A stretch of 64,000 bases of DNA from Alphaproteobacteria bacterium (GTDB taxonomy: Bacteria; Pseudomonadota; Alphaproteobacteria; Micropepsales; Micropepsaceae): the NCBI GenBank assembly GCA_017308375.1, contig JAFKEW010000043.1, positions 62,001 through 126,000 of the forward strand, in the 5' to 3' direction. Shown one piece after another: positions 51,264 to 60,503 of this stretch (its first letter is position 1; the number at the start of each line of letters is the position of its first letter). The position numbers were made by a program, and so were the translations under genes. The notes beneath the pieces were generated by a model. The model searched no databases and was not told the DNA's origin. It worked only from the letters and a program-made list of their open reading frames with translations.

Positions 51264-52451
51264 ATGCAGACCCCGATGCCAGCACAGAGCTTCGACCGGA
51301 AGACCGGACTTGCCTTCATTGTCGCGTTCGGGATCGTCAGCCTGTGGGCCGACATGGCCTATGAGGGGATGCGCGCGATCTCCGGCCCGTATCTGGGCCT
51401 TCTGGGGGCGAGCGGGGCTGTGGTGGGCATCGTCGCCGGGGGCGGCGAGATGGCGGGCTATGTGCTGCGCCTGTTCACCGGGCGGCTGGCGGCACAGACC
51501 GGCGCCTATTGGACCATTACCCTGATCGGTTACGCGGTGCAGATGGCGGCGGTGCCGCTTCTGGCCTTTGCCGGAAACTGGCAAGTGGCGGCAGCCCTGA
51601 TCGTGATGGAGCGGGCGGGCAAGGCCATTCGCAACCCGGCCGCCCACACCATGATGGCGCGCGCCGGTGAAAAGATCGGCCAGGGCTGGGCCTTCGGCCT
51701 GCACGAAGGGCTGGACCAGCTGGGCGCGATGGCCGGGCCGTTGATCACCGCCTTCGTGTTGTGGCGGCACAATGATTACCGCGAAGCGTTTTTGTGGCTG
51801 TCGCTGCCGGCGGCGCTGACCATTATGAGCGTGACCATCGTCTGCCTGCGCTTTCGTTATGCCGGCGCCATCGGCGCCCATGGCACCGCGCATGGGGTGA
51901 TCGCCAATTATTCCCGCGCCTTCAAACTCTACCTCGCCGCGGCGGCGCTGATCGGCTTCGGCTTTGCCGATTATCCGTTGATCGCGTTTCACTTCGCCAA
52001 GGCGGGCGTGGTCAGCGATGCGGCCATTCCGGTGCTCTATGCCATCGCCATGGCGGCGGCGGGCGCGGGGTCGCTGATCTTCGGGCGCTGGTTCGACCGC
52101 GCGGGGCTGAAAGTGCTGATCCCCGGCACCCTGATCGGGGCGGTGGTGGCGCCGCTGGCCTTTTTCGGCGGGCCGGTGATGGCGTTGTTCGCGGCCCTTC
52201 TGTGGGGCACAGCCCTTGGCATTCATGACGCCGTGATGTCGGCCGCGGTGGCGGGCCTCGTGCCGGAACCGATGCGGGCGCGGGCCTATGGCGTGTTCCC
52301 GGCGGTGTACGGGATTTCCTGGTTCCTGGGCAGCGCGCTGATGGGCTGGTTCTACGATTTTTCGCTTGGCGCACTGGTGGCACTTTCAGTCGCGGCGAGC
52401 CTTCTGGCGCTGGTTCCGCTTTCGCTTGCCATCCGCGCCGCGAAAGCCTGA
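51264..52451 (+). CDS. MFS transporter
   Basis: 395 residues, hydrophobic throughout with about 12 membrane segments, for example IVAFGIVSLWADMAYEGM, VVGIVAGGGEMAGYVLRLFTG and AGAGSLIFGRWFDRAGLKVL (the latter carries the MFS loop motif G-x3-DRxG). Signature ERAGKAIRNPAAHTMMARAG between helices 4 and 5. It probably exports or imports a small solute; no substrate can be assigned. ATG at 51276 is an alternative start. Confidence 0.82.
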   Translation: MQTPMPAQSFDRKTGLAFIVAFGIVSLWADMAYEGMRAISGPYLGLLGASGAVVGIVAGGGEMAGYVLRLFTGRLAAQTGAYWTITLIGYAVQMAAVPLLAFAGNWQVAAALIVMERAGKAIRNPAAHTMMARAGEKIGQGWAFGLHEGLDQLGAMAGPLITAFVLWRHNDYREAFLWLSLPAALTIMSVTIVCLRFRYAGAIGAHGTAHGVIANYSRAFKLYLAAAALIGFGFADYPLIAFHFAKAGVVSDAAIPVLYAIAMAAAGAGSLIFGRWFDRAGLKVLIPGTLIGAVVAPLAFFGGPVMALFAALLWGTALGIHDAVMSAAVAGLVPEPMRARAYGVFPAVYGISWFLGSALMGWFYDFSLGALVALSVAASLLALVPLSLAIRAAKA

Positions 52452-52496
52452 AGCCAACTGGACGGAACAGGGCCGGGCCGCTATACGCCAGCGCGC

Positions 52497-54299
52497 ATGA
52501 CCGACCTTGCCCACATCCGCAATTTTTCCATCGTCGCCCATATCGACCATGGCAAATCCACGCTGGCCGACCGCCTGATTCAGACCACGGGGGGGCTGAG
52601 CTCGCGCGAGATGAAGGCGCAGGTGCTCGATTCCATGGATATCGAGCGGGAGCGCGGCATTACCATCAAGGCGCAGACCGTGCGCCTGGAATACACCGCC
52701 GAAAACGGCGAGACCTATGTTCTGAACCTGATGGACACGCCGGGGCATGTCGACTTCGCCTATGAAGTCAGCCGCTGTCTGGCGGCGTGCGAAGGCGCGC
52801 TTCTGGTGGTGGATGCGAGCCAGGGCGTGGAAGCCCAGACCCTGGCCAATGTCTATCAGGCGATCGACGCGGGGCTGGAGATCGTGCCGGTTCTGAACAA
52901 GGTGGATCTTCCCGCCGCCGAGCCCGAACGCGTGCGCCAGCAGATCGAGGATGTGATCGGGATTGACGCGTCCGACGCGATTCCGATTTCCGCCAAGACG
53001 GGGCTGAACATCGAGGCGGTGCTGGAAGCAGTGGTACACCGCCTGCCGCCGCCGAAGGGCGATGCCCATGCGCCGCTGAAGGCGCTACTGGTCGATAGCT
53101 GGTACGACGCCTATCTGGGTGTGGTGGTACTGGTGCGCATTGTCGACGGCACGCTGAAGAAGGGCCAGCGCATTCGCATGATGGCGCCCGATGCGGTCTA
53201 TCAGGTGGAGCAGGTGGGTGTGTTCCGCCCCAAGAAGACGCCCGTCGAAAGCCTGGGCCCGGGCGAAGTGGGCTTCATCACCGCCCAGATCAAGCAGGTG
53301 GCCGACACACAAGTTGGCGACACCATCACCGATGAGAAGAAGGGCACGGCCACGCCGCTGCCCGGGTTCAAGCCGGCACAGCAGGTGGTGTTCTGCGGCC
53401 TGTTCCCGATCGACGCGGCACAGTTCGAGGATCTGCGCGAGGCGCTGGCCAAGCTGCATCTGAACGATGCGAGCTTTACCTACGAAACGGAATCGTCCGC
53501 CGCATTGGGCTTCGGCTTCCGCTGCGGCTTTCTGGGCCTGTTGCATCTGGAGATCGTGCGCGAGCGGCTGGAGCGGGAATTCAACCTCGACCTGATCGCG
53601 ACGGCGCCAAGCGTGATCTATCGCGTGCATCTGACCGACGGCACGGTGAAGGAGATGCACAACCCGGCCGACATGCCGGACCCGGTGAAGGTGGACTTCA
53701 TCGAGGAGCCGTGGATCAAGGCCACCATCATGGTGCCGGACGATTATCTGGGCGCGGTGCTGAAACTGTGTGAGGACCGGCGCGGCAGCCAGATCGAGCT
53801 GACCTATGCCGGTAGCCGCGCGATGGTGGTCTACAAGCTGCCGTTGAACGAAGTGGTGTTCGATTTCTATGACCGTTTGAAATCGGTTTCCCGCGGTTAT
53901 GCCAGTTTCGATTACCAGATCGAGGATTACGAGGAAGGCAATCTGGTCAAGATGTCGATCCTGGTGAACGGCGAGCCGGTGGATGCGCTTTCCATCATCG
54001 TGCATCGCGGCCGGGCAGAGGCCCGCGGCCGCACGATGTGCGAAAAGCTGAAAGAGCTGATCCCGCGCCATCTGTTCCAGATACCGATTCAGGCGGCGAT
54101 CGGCGGCAAGGTGATCGCGCGCGAAACCATCAGCGCGCTCAGGAAAGACGTGACCGCCAAATGTTATGGCGGCGACATCAGCCGCAAACGCAAGCTTCTG
54201 GACAAGCAGAAGGAAGGCAAGAAGAAGATGCGCCAATTCGGGCGTGTCGAGATTCCGCAGGAAGCCTTCATCGCCGCGCTGAAGATGGATGGGGACTGA
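52497..54299 (+). CDS. lepA: Elongation factor 4 (ribosomal back-translocase)
   Basis: 600-residue GTPase. G1 [14 protein letters not shown], switch [12 protein letters not shown]3 DTPGHVD, G4 NKVD, then domain II and the LepA-specific C-terminal domain (FEYKDYQ-like region is [15 protein letters not shown]; end [20 protein letters not shown]). It acts on stalled or mistranslocated ribosomes. The start at 52497 follows the MFS gene by 45 bp. Confidence 0.96.
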   Translation: MTDLAHIRNFSIVAHIDHGKSTLADRLIQTTGGLSSREMKAQVLDSMDIERERGITIKAQTVRLEYTAENGETYVLNLMDTPGHVDFAYEVSRCLAACEGALLVVDASQGVEAQTLANVYQAIDAGLEIVPVLNKVDLPAAEPERVRQQIEDVIGIDASDAIPISAKTGLNIEAVLEAVVHRLPPPKGDAHAPLKALLVDSWYDAYLGVVVLVRIVDGTLKKGQRIRMMAPDAVYQVEQVGVFRPKKTPVESLGPGEVGFITAQIKQVADTQVGDTITDEKKGTATPLPGFKPAQQVVFCGLFPIDAAQFEDLREALAKLHLNDASFTYETESSAALGFGFRCGFLGLLHLEIVRERLEREFNLDLIATAPSVIYRVHLTDGTVKEMHNPADMPDPVKVDFIEEPWIKATIMVPDDYLGAVLKLCEDRRGSQIELTYAGSRAMVVYKLPLNEVVFDFYDRLKSVSRGYASFDYQIEDYEEGNLVKMSILVNGEPVDALSIIVHRGRAEARGRTMCEKLKELIPRHLFQIPIQAAIGGKVIARETISALRKDVTAKCYGGDISRKRKLLDKQKEGKKKMRQFGRVEIPQEAFIAALKMDGD

Positions 54300-54385
54300 G
54301 CCTTACGCATCGTGCCCCGAGGGACTTGCGCCGGACAAGCATCGCCACTTATCGTCCGGTCATTGCGGGGTATGGGGGAATTTTC

Positions 54386-54952
54386 ATGCGATCGAAAACG
54401 GCTGCGGCGCTGTGCGCCGTGGTGATGGGACTTGTCCTTGCGGGTTGCGAAACCATGCAGCCTGCCAGCTATGCCAATTACGGCGACAACACATTCGCGC
54501 TGCACAAATTCGAGGGCGCCAAGCTGCGCCTCGGCACGATCACGGACCAGAGCAATTTCGATAGCGGCTGCCGCCTGGTTGGCCCGATCAAAACATCCGG
54601 CAACAGGCCGCTTGCCGAATTCATCCGCGATTCCTTCAACGACGAGCTGAAATTCGCGGGGCTCTATTCGGACGATCCCGATACCACGCGCCTGACCGCG
54701 ACGCTCCAGGCCGCGGGCTTCTCCTCCATGTCGAACATGACCCGCGGCCACTGGACTTTCTCGCTGCAACTGGCCAATCCGGCCAATGGAAGAACGCTGG
54801 TCGCCAATTCGAGTTACGATTTCGACAGCGGCTTCAGCGCTGCGGTCGCCTGCGCCAATGTTTCCAACGCGCTGACGCCGGCGGTGCAGCGCCTGATCAA
54901 TACCGCGGTGACCGACCCGCAATTCCGTGCCCTGATCGCCCAGCCACGATGA
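54386..54952 (+). CDS. Lipoprotein of unknown function
   Basis: 188 residues. Signal sequence with lipobox: MRSKTAAALCAVVMGLVLAG then C (LAGC at 17-20), so lipid-anchored in the envelope. The mature part has a beta-rich pattern (FALHKFEGAKLRLGTITDQ, LRDSFNDELKFAGLYSDD-like region, HWTFSLQLANPANGRTLVANSSY). It resembles outer-membrane assembly/LptE-like lipoproteins only in general shape; no family recognised. 86 bp after lepA. Confidence 0.75.
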   Translation: MRSKTAAALCAVVMGLVLAGCETMQPASYANYGDNTFALHKFEGAKLRLGTITDQSNFDSGCRLVGPIKTSGNRPLAEFIRDSFNDELKFAGLYSDDPDTTRLTATLQAAGFSSMSNMTRGHWTFSLQLANPANGRTLVANSSYDFDSGFSAAVACANVSNALTPAVQRLINTAVTDPQFRALIAQPR

Positions 54953-55093
54953 TGGATGGCCGGGTCAGGCCCGGCCATGACGGGAAGAAAGAAACCTTTG
55001 CAGGATGGCCGGGACCTTGCCCGGACATGTGCGGTTCCGATGCGGCCATTCGGCAAGGCGGAAATGGGCCCTTAAGGCGGTATATGCTGGGCC

Positions 55094-56059
55094 ATGGTTC
55101 CTGACACGGCGCAAACGGAACGACGCACCCGCGATCTGCGGCCGTGGCTGATTTACGGCGCCTTCATCGCGGTGGGTGCGGCGCTGGATACGGCCTCGCG
55201 CCATTTCCCGACCGCGATGCCCTTTTTCCTGCCATGGGAATTCAACTGGCCGATGTACCTCGCCACCGGGCTGGGGCTCGGCTGGTATGTTCGCGGGTTG
55301 CGCCGGCTTTCATCAGCCAGACGCCCCCACCCCCTTCGCATCGCGCTTTACATTATCGGTGTGCTGTCGCTCTACGCCATGCTGCAGACCCACATCGATT
55401 TTTATGCGCAGCGCGTATTCTTCGTTCACCGCGCCGCGCATTTCGTGCTGCATCACGCGGGCGCCTTTCTGATTGCGCTGTCATGGCCCGGTGCGGCGCT
55501 GAGCGCAGGCATGCCGCGCGGCCTGCGCCCGGTTCTGTTGTGGCGGCCGCTCAGCCGCGTGGTGGATGTGTTGCAGCACCCGGCCGTGGCGCCGGTGCTG
55601 TTTGTCGGGCTGCTTTATCTGTGGCTTCTGCCATCGCTGCACACGCGCGTGATGCTCGATTCCAATCTTTACGACCTGATGAACTGGAGCATGACGATCA
55701 ACGGCATCATGTTCTGGTGCCTGGTGCTGGACCCGCGGCCGAAACCGCCGGCGCGGCTTTCACATTTGAAACGCGGTTTGATGATCCTGTTGATCGAACT
55801 GCCGCAAATGGCGCTGGGCGCGGTGCTGTCCCTTTCGAGGACAAATTACTATCCGGTCTACGACATCTGCGGCCGGGTGCTGGACGTTCCAGCGCTGAGC
55901 GATCAGCATTATGGCGGGCTGATCATCTGGCTGCCCGGCACGCTGACGAGTTTTGCCGCGATGATCTTTGTGCTGATGACCATGCACCGCTGCGAATTGC
56001 GCGCCGAGGCCCGTGGCGCGGCAAAGAATGTGGACAGCGCCGCGCCGCAACCGGCTTAG
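55094..56059 (+). CDS. CtaG-like (caa3 oxidase assembly, Caa3_CtaG) membrane protein
   Basis: 321 residues with about seven membrane helices. Seen: His-rich FVHRAAHFVLHHAGAFLIAL, LWLLPSLHTRVMLDSNLYDLMNWSM and INGIMFWCLVLDPRP, DQHYGGLIIWLPG, all placed as in the Caa3_CtaG family linked to copper delivery to cytochrome oxidase. No oxidase genes lie nearby. Starts at 55094. Confidence 0.8.
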   Translation: MVPDTAQTERRTRDLRPWLIYGAFIAVGAALDTASRHFPTAMPFFLPWEFNWPMYLATGLGLGWYVRGLRRLSSARRPHPLRIALYIIGVLSLYAMLQTHIDFYAQRVFFVHRAAHFVLHHAGAFLIALSWPGAALSAGMPRGLRPVLLWRPLSRVVDVLQHPAVAPVLFVGLLYLWLLPSLHTRVMLDSNLYDLMNWSMTINGIMFWCLVLDPRPKPPARLSHLKRGLMILLIELPQMALGAVLSLSRTNYYPVYDICGRVLDVPALSDQHYGGLIIWLPGTLTSFAAMIFVLMTMHRCELRAEARGAAKNVDSAAPQPA

Positions 56060-56065
56060 CGTACA

Positions 56066-56491
56066 TTACAGACAAAACGTGAAGCCAACGGTGTCGTCCG
56101 GCATCTGCTCACCGCCGAGCGAGCGGTAAAGACCCAGTGCTGCATCATTGCCGCGTTCTGTCAGGACCCAGGCCTCAGCGCAGTGCAGCGCGCGGGCTTT
56201 CACAAATAGCGCCTGCAGCAGCGCCTTTGCCAGACCGCGCTGGCGATAAGGCCCCGCCACACCCACTTCATTGATCCACAATTCGCGCGGCTTATCGGGG
56301 TGGACGTAATCGACCGCCGACGCAAAGCCGACCACCACGCCAGCCTCCACCGCGACGGCCAGATGATGATCGGGCCGGGCGAGAAATTCGCGCAACGCGC
56401 CGGGGCGGATGGCATCGTCAAACACATCGTCCGCAACGCGATCCAGCACCGCCGCATCAGCCGCGCCCAGCAGATGAATGGTGGCCGCCAT
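56066..56491 (-). CDS. GNAT-family N-acetyltransferase
   Basis: 141-residue single GNAT domain: VAVEAGVVVGFASAVDYVHPD, the acetyl-CoA loop GPYRQRGLAKALLQALF (pattern R-x-x-G-x-A), and ERGNDAALGLYRSLGGEQ. Substrate unknown (amine, peptide or antibiotic). The intergenic 92 bp to hisH is shared. Confidence 0.85.
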   Translation of the reverse strand: MAATIHLLGAADAAVLDRVADDVFDDAIRPGALREFLARPDHHLAVAVEAGVVVGFASAVDYVHPDKPRELWINEVGVAGPYRQRGLAKALLQALFVKARALHCAEAWVLTERGNDAALGLYRSLGGEQMPDDTVGFTFCL

Positions 56492-56583
56492 ATCCGATCC
56501 TCCGCAACGGCCCTGCAGTATAGGTCATGCTGGCGTTTTGGGCGGGCGCGCGATATGGCTCCCCCGCCCTTTGGGAAACCCGC

Positions 56584-57288
56584 ATGGCCGCCACCCTGGC
56601 ATTGATCGATTACGGCTCCGGCAATCTGCGCTCTGCCGAGAAGGCGCTGGCGCGTGCGGCGACGGAAAGCGGGCTTGCGTTGCAGATCGCTGTGACCAGC
56701 GATGCCGATGTGGTGCGCGGGGCAGACCGTATCGTGCTGCCGGGTGTCGGCGCCTTTGCCGATTGCATGGCGGGGCTTTCGGCGCTGCCCGGCATGGTCA
56801 CGGCCCTGAACGAGACGGTAACCGGCAAGGGGCGGCCGTTCCTCGGCATCTGTGTCGGGATGCAGTTGATGGCGCGGGTGGGCCGCGAGTTCGGCGACAC
56901 CAAAGGCCTTGGCTGGATCGACGGCGAGGTGACGAAATTAATCCCCCTTCCGCCGGCTTCGCCGTCACCTTCCCCCACGCCTTCCCCCACGGGGGGGGAA
57001 GGGTTCACACCGTCCCTGAAGATTCCCCATATGGGCTGGAACGAATTGCGCATCGCGCGACCCCACGCCCTGTTCGATGGGCTGGAGGCGGGGGCACACG
57101 CCTATTTCGTCCACTCCTTCGCGTTCCGCGCCGCCGACGATGCGGATGTGTTGGCGACCACCGATTATGGCGGGCCGGTGGTGGCGGCAATCGGACGGGA
57201 CAATCTGGCCGGGACCCAGTTTCACCCTGAGAAAAGTCAGGCGGTGGGCTTGCGCATCCTGTCCAACTTCCTCAATTGGCGGCCATGA
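56584..57288 (+). CDS. hisH: Imidazole glycerol phosphate synthase subunit HisH, with repeat-encoded insert
   Basis: 234 residues against about 200-215 for the family. The glutaminase triad is present: Cys in LGICVGMQ, His and Glu in FHPEKSQ. Between GEVTKL and KIPHMGW, where most HisH proteins have only a few residues, there are about 25 codons ([19 protein letters not shown]) made by a palindromic repeat inserted in frame at 56944-57018. Supplies ammonia to HisF. The hisA start overlaps the stop. hisF is not downstream. Confidence 0.93.
   Translation: MAATLALIDYGSGNLRSAEKALARAATESGLALQIAVTSDADVVRGADRIVLPGVGAFADCMAGLSALPGMVTALNETVTGKGRPFLGICVGMQLMARVGREFGDTKGLGWIDGEVTKLIPLPPASPSPSPTPSPTGGEGFTPSLKIPHMGWNELRIARPHALFDGLEAGAHAYFVHSFAFRAADDADVLATTDYGGPVVAAIGRDNLAGTQFHPEKSQAVGLRILSNFLNWRP
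56944..57018. repeat. Palindromic repeat element inserted inside hisH
   Basis: Contains CCTTCCCCC-AC-GGGGGGGGAAGG (56980-57002) and flanking CTTCCGCC / CACCTTCCCCCAC stretches that resemble the extragenic repeat family. Length is a multiple of three without stops, so hisH stays open. Comparable to Rickettsia palindromic elements in genes. Confidence 0.7.
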
Positions 57289-58013
57289 AACTTTACCCCG
57301 CGATCGACCTGAAAGACGGGCACTGCGTGCGCCTGAAACAGGGGGCAATGGATCAGGCCACCGTGTTCAACACCGACCCGGCGGCGCAGGCGCGGAGCTT
57401 TGCCGAAGCCGGGTTCGAGTGGCTGCATTGTGTGGACCTGAACGGCGCCTTTGCCGGGGGTTCGCACAATGGCGATGCAATTGCCGCCATCCGCGCCGCG
57501 ATTGCGCTGCCCATCCAGCTGGGCGGCGGCATTCGCGACCGGGCGGGCATCGAACACTGGCTGGAGGCCGGGATCACGCGGGTGATCCTCGGCACGGTGG
57601 CAGTGCGCGACCCCGCACTGGTGAAGGACGCGGCGCGCGCTCATGAAGGGCGCATTGCCGTCGGCATCGATGCGCGTGACGGCATGGTGGCGGTAGAAGG
57701 CTGGGCCGAAACCTCCACCCTTTCAGCGGCGGAGTTGGCGCGGCGGTTCGAGGATGCCGGGGTTGCCGCCATCATCTACACCGACATCGCACGCGACGGC
57801 ATGTTGCAGGGCGTGAATGTGGAGGCGACCGCGGCCTTGGCACGCGCGGTTTCGATTCCGGTGATCGCGTCGGGCGGCGTGGCGGGCATTGAAGACATCG
57901 CGGCGCTGATCGCGGCCAGGGAACCGAACATCGACGGCGTGGTGATCGGGCGCGCCCTTTATGACGGGCGGATCGACCCGGCAGCGGCACTGAAACTGGC
58001 CAAGTGCGGGTAG
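57285..58013 (+). CDS. hisA: Phosphoribosylformimino-5-aminoimidazole carboxamide ribotide isomerase
   Basis: 242-residue TIM barrel. Catalytic Asp in [13 protein letters not shown] (residue 8), second half Asp in [10 protein letters not shown], and phosphate loops GGGIRDR and SGGVAG; end [12 protein letters not shown]. Catalyses step 4 of histidine synthesis. Translationally coupled to hisH. Usual partner hisF is missing from the downstream side, where repeats and parB follow. Confidence 0.95.
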   Translation: MKLYPAIDLKDGHCVRLKQGAMDQATVFNTDPAAQARSFAEAGFEWLHCVDLNGAFAGGSHNGDAIAAIRAAIALPIQLGGGIRDRAGIEHWLEAGITRVILGTVAVRDPALVKDAARAHEGRIAVGIDARDGMVAVEGWAETSTLSAAELARRFEDAGVAAIIYTDIARDGMLQGVNVEATAALARAVSIPVIASGGVAGIEDIAALIAAREPNIDGVVIGRALYDGRIDPAAALKLAKCG

Positions 58014-58081
58014 GCTTCGGCCCTCGCCGCCTCCGGCCGCAACTACCCCCCTCCGCTTCCCCGGATAAATCCGGGTCAGCA

Positions 58082-58142
58082 CCTCCCCCGCGTGCGGGGG
58101 AGGATGATTTCGTGTTTCTTCTCCCCCGTTTTTACGGGGGAG
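58082..58142. repeat. Two palindromic repeat units between hisA and parB
   Basis: 58082-58103: CCTCCCCC-GCGTGC-GGGGGAGG, and 58121-58142: CTCCCCCGT / ACGGGGGAG around a TTTT loop. They fill the tail-to-tail gap and could serve as bidirectional transcription ends. Confidence 0.85.
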
Positions 58143-58175
58143 GTGTTCCGAAGGAACGGAGGGGGCGGAAGAAAG

Positions 58176-59036
58176 TCAGGTGCGGCCGAGGCGGCGGACG
58201 ATCTCGTCCAACTGTTCCAGGGTCTTGTAGCTGACGCGAAGCTCGCCGCCCTTGTCGCCGCGATGATGCACGGCGACAGCAAGGCCCAGGCGCTGGGTCA
58301 GGTCCCGTTCCAGCGCGGCGGTGTCAGCATCCTTCTCCAACACCCTGTTTGGAGAGGGTTTCTTCTGATTTGATGAACGCTGTTCAGCTTGCCGGACATT
58401 GAGTGCAGCATCCACGATCTGGCGCGCGCGCGCCTCCGCATCCTCGGCCCCGATCAGGGTGCGGGCATGACCGGCGCTGAGCGCCCCCTCCCGCACCATG
58501 ACCTTGACGCTTTCCGGCAGACGCAAAAGGCGAAGCGTGTTCGCGACATGGCTGCGGCTTTTGCCGACGGTCTGCGCCAGCTTTTCCTGGGTGTATTGGA
58601 AACGGTCGATCAGGTCGTGATAGGCCGCCGCCTCCTCAATCGCGTTGAGGTCGGCGCGCTGCACATTCTCCACGATGGCGAGTTCGAGGGCCTCGGAATC
58701 CGAAAGCTCCCGCACCACCACCGGCACGTCATGCAGCTTGGCCATCTGGGCCGCACGCCAGCGCCGTTCGCCCGCCACGATCTCGAAACTGTCGGACGCG
58801 CCCTTGACCGGGCGGACCAGAATGGGTTGCAGCACCCCCTTCTCGCGGATGGAATTGGAGAGATCTTCCAATTCCCCTTCCGCAAAACGCTTGCGCGGCT
58901 GATGCGGGTTGGGCTTCAGAAACGCGACCGGCAGGGTGCGCGTGGATTTACCGTCGCCGCGGGCGGGCGCCACATCATCGCCGATCAACGCCGAAAGCCC
59001 GCGCCCGAGACCGGACCGTCTTGCCTCTGCCATCAT
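58176..59036 (-). CDS. parB: Chromosome partitioning protein ParB
   Basis: 286 residues. GLGRGLSALIG at the N-terminus; NPHQPRKRF; the CTP-binding GERRWRAAQMA; the HTH TVGKSRSHVANTLRLLRLP; and a C-terminal dimerisation domain. CTPase clamp that loads at parS and slides on DNA. Start overlaps the parA stop (ATGATGG at 59036). Three parS sites lie 1.4-3.5 kb upstream. Confidence 0.95.
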   Translation of the reverse strand: MMAEARRSGLGRGLSALIGDDVAPARGDGKSTRTLPVAFLKPNPHQPRKRFAEGELEDLSNSIREKGVLQPILVRPVKGASDSFEIVAGERRWRAAQMAKLHDVPVVVRELSDSEALELAIVENVQRADLNAIEEAAAYHDLIDRFQYTQEKLAQTVGKSRSHVANTLRLLRLPESVKVMVREGALSAGHARTLIGAEDAEARARQIVDAALNVRQAEQRSSNQKKPSPNRVLEKDADTAALERDLTQRLGLAVAVHHRGDKGGELRVSYKTLEQLDEIVRRLGRT

Positions 59037-59866
59037 GCCGCTTCCCGTGCCTTCTCGCGTTGCACCAACTCGCCCGCCAGCCGGATGTAAGCCTGGCTGC
59101 CCGGACATTTGAGATCGTAGATCAGCGCCGGCAGACCATGGCTCGGCGCTTCGGAAATGCGCACATTGCGCGGTATCACAGTACGATAGACCTTATCGCC
59201 CATATGCCCGCGCACATCGGCGGCAACCTGATCGCTGAGTTTGTTGCGCTTGTCGAACATGGTGAGGATGATGCCCTGAATCTCCAGCGCGGGATTGAGG
59301 TTCGTCCGTACACGGTCAATCGTTTTGAGCAGCTGGCTGAGGCCTTCCAGCGCGAAGAATTCCGTCTGCAACGGCACGATCACCGCATCGGCCGCGACCA
59401 TTGCGTTCACGGTCAGAAGGGTCAGCGACGGCGGGCAATCGATCAGCACATAAGCGAAGTTCTGCGCCGGGCTGTGGGCGAATTCTTCCAGCGCATCCTT
59501 CAGACGATTGTTGCGCCGTTCCATCCCGATCAGTTCGAGTTCGGCACCCGAAAGATCGACCGTGGCCGGCACGATCGAAAGACGCGGCACGCGGGTCGGC
59601 ACAATGGCATCGGCCAGCGGTACATCCCCCATCAGTACGTCATAGATGGTGCGTTCACGCTGATCGTGGCCGATGCCGAGCCCGGTGGAGGCGTTGCCCT
59701 GGGGGTCGATGTCCACCACCAGTGCGGGCTGGCCGATGGCGGCGAGCGCGGTGGCCAGATTGATTGCGGTGGTGGTTTTACCCACACCGCCCTTCTGGTT
59801 GGCCACCACCAGCACGCGGGGGCGGCGGCCATCGGGATTGGACAAGCGTTCCACCAGTTCAGACAC
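59033..59866 (-). CDS. parA: Chromosome partitioning ATPase ParA
   Basis: 277 residues. Deviant Walker A KGGVGKTT, switch regions VDIDPQGNAST and VLIDCPPSL. Moves ParB-parS complexes during segregation. It overlaps the end of rsmG by 8 bp and the start of parB by 4 bp. A parAB pair next to rsmG/mnmG is typical of the origin-proximal region. Confidence 0.95.
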   Translation of the reverse strand: MSELVERLSNPDGRRPRVLVVANQKGGVGKTTTAINLATALAAIGQPALVVDIDPQGNASTGLGIGHDQRERTIYDVLMGDVPLADAIVPTRVPRLSIVPATVDLSGAELELIGMERRNNRLKDALEEFAHSPAQNFAYVLIDCPPSLTLLTVNAMVAADAVIVPLQTEFFALEGLSQLLKTIDRVRTNLNPALEIQGIILTMFDKRNKLSDQVAADVRGHMGDKVYRTVIPRNVRISEAPSHGLPALIYDLKCPGSQAYIRLAGELVQREKAREAA

Positions 59867-60503
59867 GGGCCAGCCCCCGGATTTCCAGGACCGTGGCCGC
59901 CGGATCGGTCAGGCTCTGGTGCTTTTGCAGGATCATTCTCCAAATCTTGTAGGCCGCGGTCAACTCACCCTCAACATTTTGACCCTTGAGGAACAGATTC
60001 ACGGTCCCCGCCCCCTGAGAGCGATGCGCGTAGGCCAGCAGCCGGTCGAGCGGCGCACAGGCCCGCGCCGTTACCACGTCGAAAGCCCGGCGCGGGGCAT
60101 CTTCGATCCGGCCATTGCGAATGTCGACCGTCAGGCCGAGCTTTTCGGCGACTTCCCCCAGGAATCGGCATTTCTTGGCGGTGGATTCGTAAAGGCTGAC
60201 CCGCAGCCGGTCGCGCGCCAGCCAGGCCAGCACCAGACCCGGAAACCCCGCCCCGCTGCCGAGATCGGCCAATGTTGTGGCCGAAGCCGGAATCAGGGGC
60301 AGAAGCTGAGCGCTGTCCAGTATATGGCGGTGCCAGACAGCGGCGAGCGACGCGGCTGAAACCAGATTGTGCTTCGCATTCCAGTCCCGCAGCAGGCCGA
60401 CATAAGTCTCAAGCCCCGCCAATGTTTCACGTGAAACAGGGAAGGCGGCCTGAAACGCGGCCACATCGGGGACGGAATCCGCCACGGCGTCAGGCGGCTT
60501 CAT
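59859..60503 (-). CDS. rsmG: 16S rRNA (guanine-N7)-methyltransferase RsmG
   Basis: 214 residues. SAM motif [18 protein letters not shown], the NLVS region [10 protein letters not shown], and [10 protein letters not shown]. Methylates G527 of 16S rRNA. The ATG at 60503 overlaps the mnmG 3' end. A parS site is embedded near codon 22-27 (60423-60438). Confidence 0.94.
   Translation of the reverse strand: MKPPDAVADSVPDVAAFQAAFPVSRETLAGLETYVGLLRDWNAKHNLVSAASLAAVWHRHILDSAQLLPLIPASATTLADLGSGAGFPGLVLAWLARDRLRVSLYESTAKKCRFLGEVAEKLGLTVDIRNGRIEDAPRRAFDVVTARACAPLDRLLAYAHRSQGAGTVNLFLKGQNVEGELTAAYKIWRMILQKHQSLTDPAATVLEIRGLARV
60423..60438. promoter_or_regulatory. parS site 1 (inside rsmG)
   Basis: TGTTTCACGTGAAACA, a perfect 16-bp palindrome matching the universal parS consensus. 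Lies within the coding sequence of rsmG. Confidence 0.93.
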
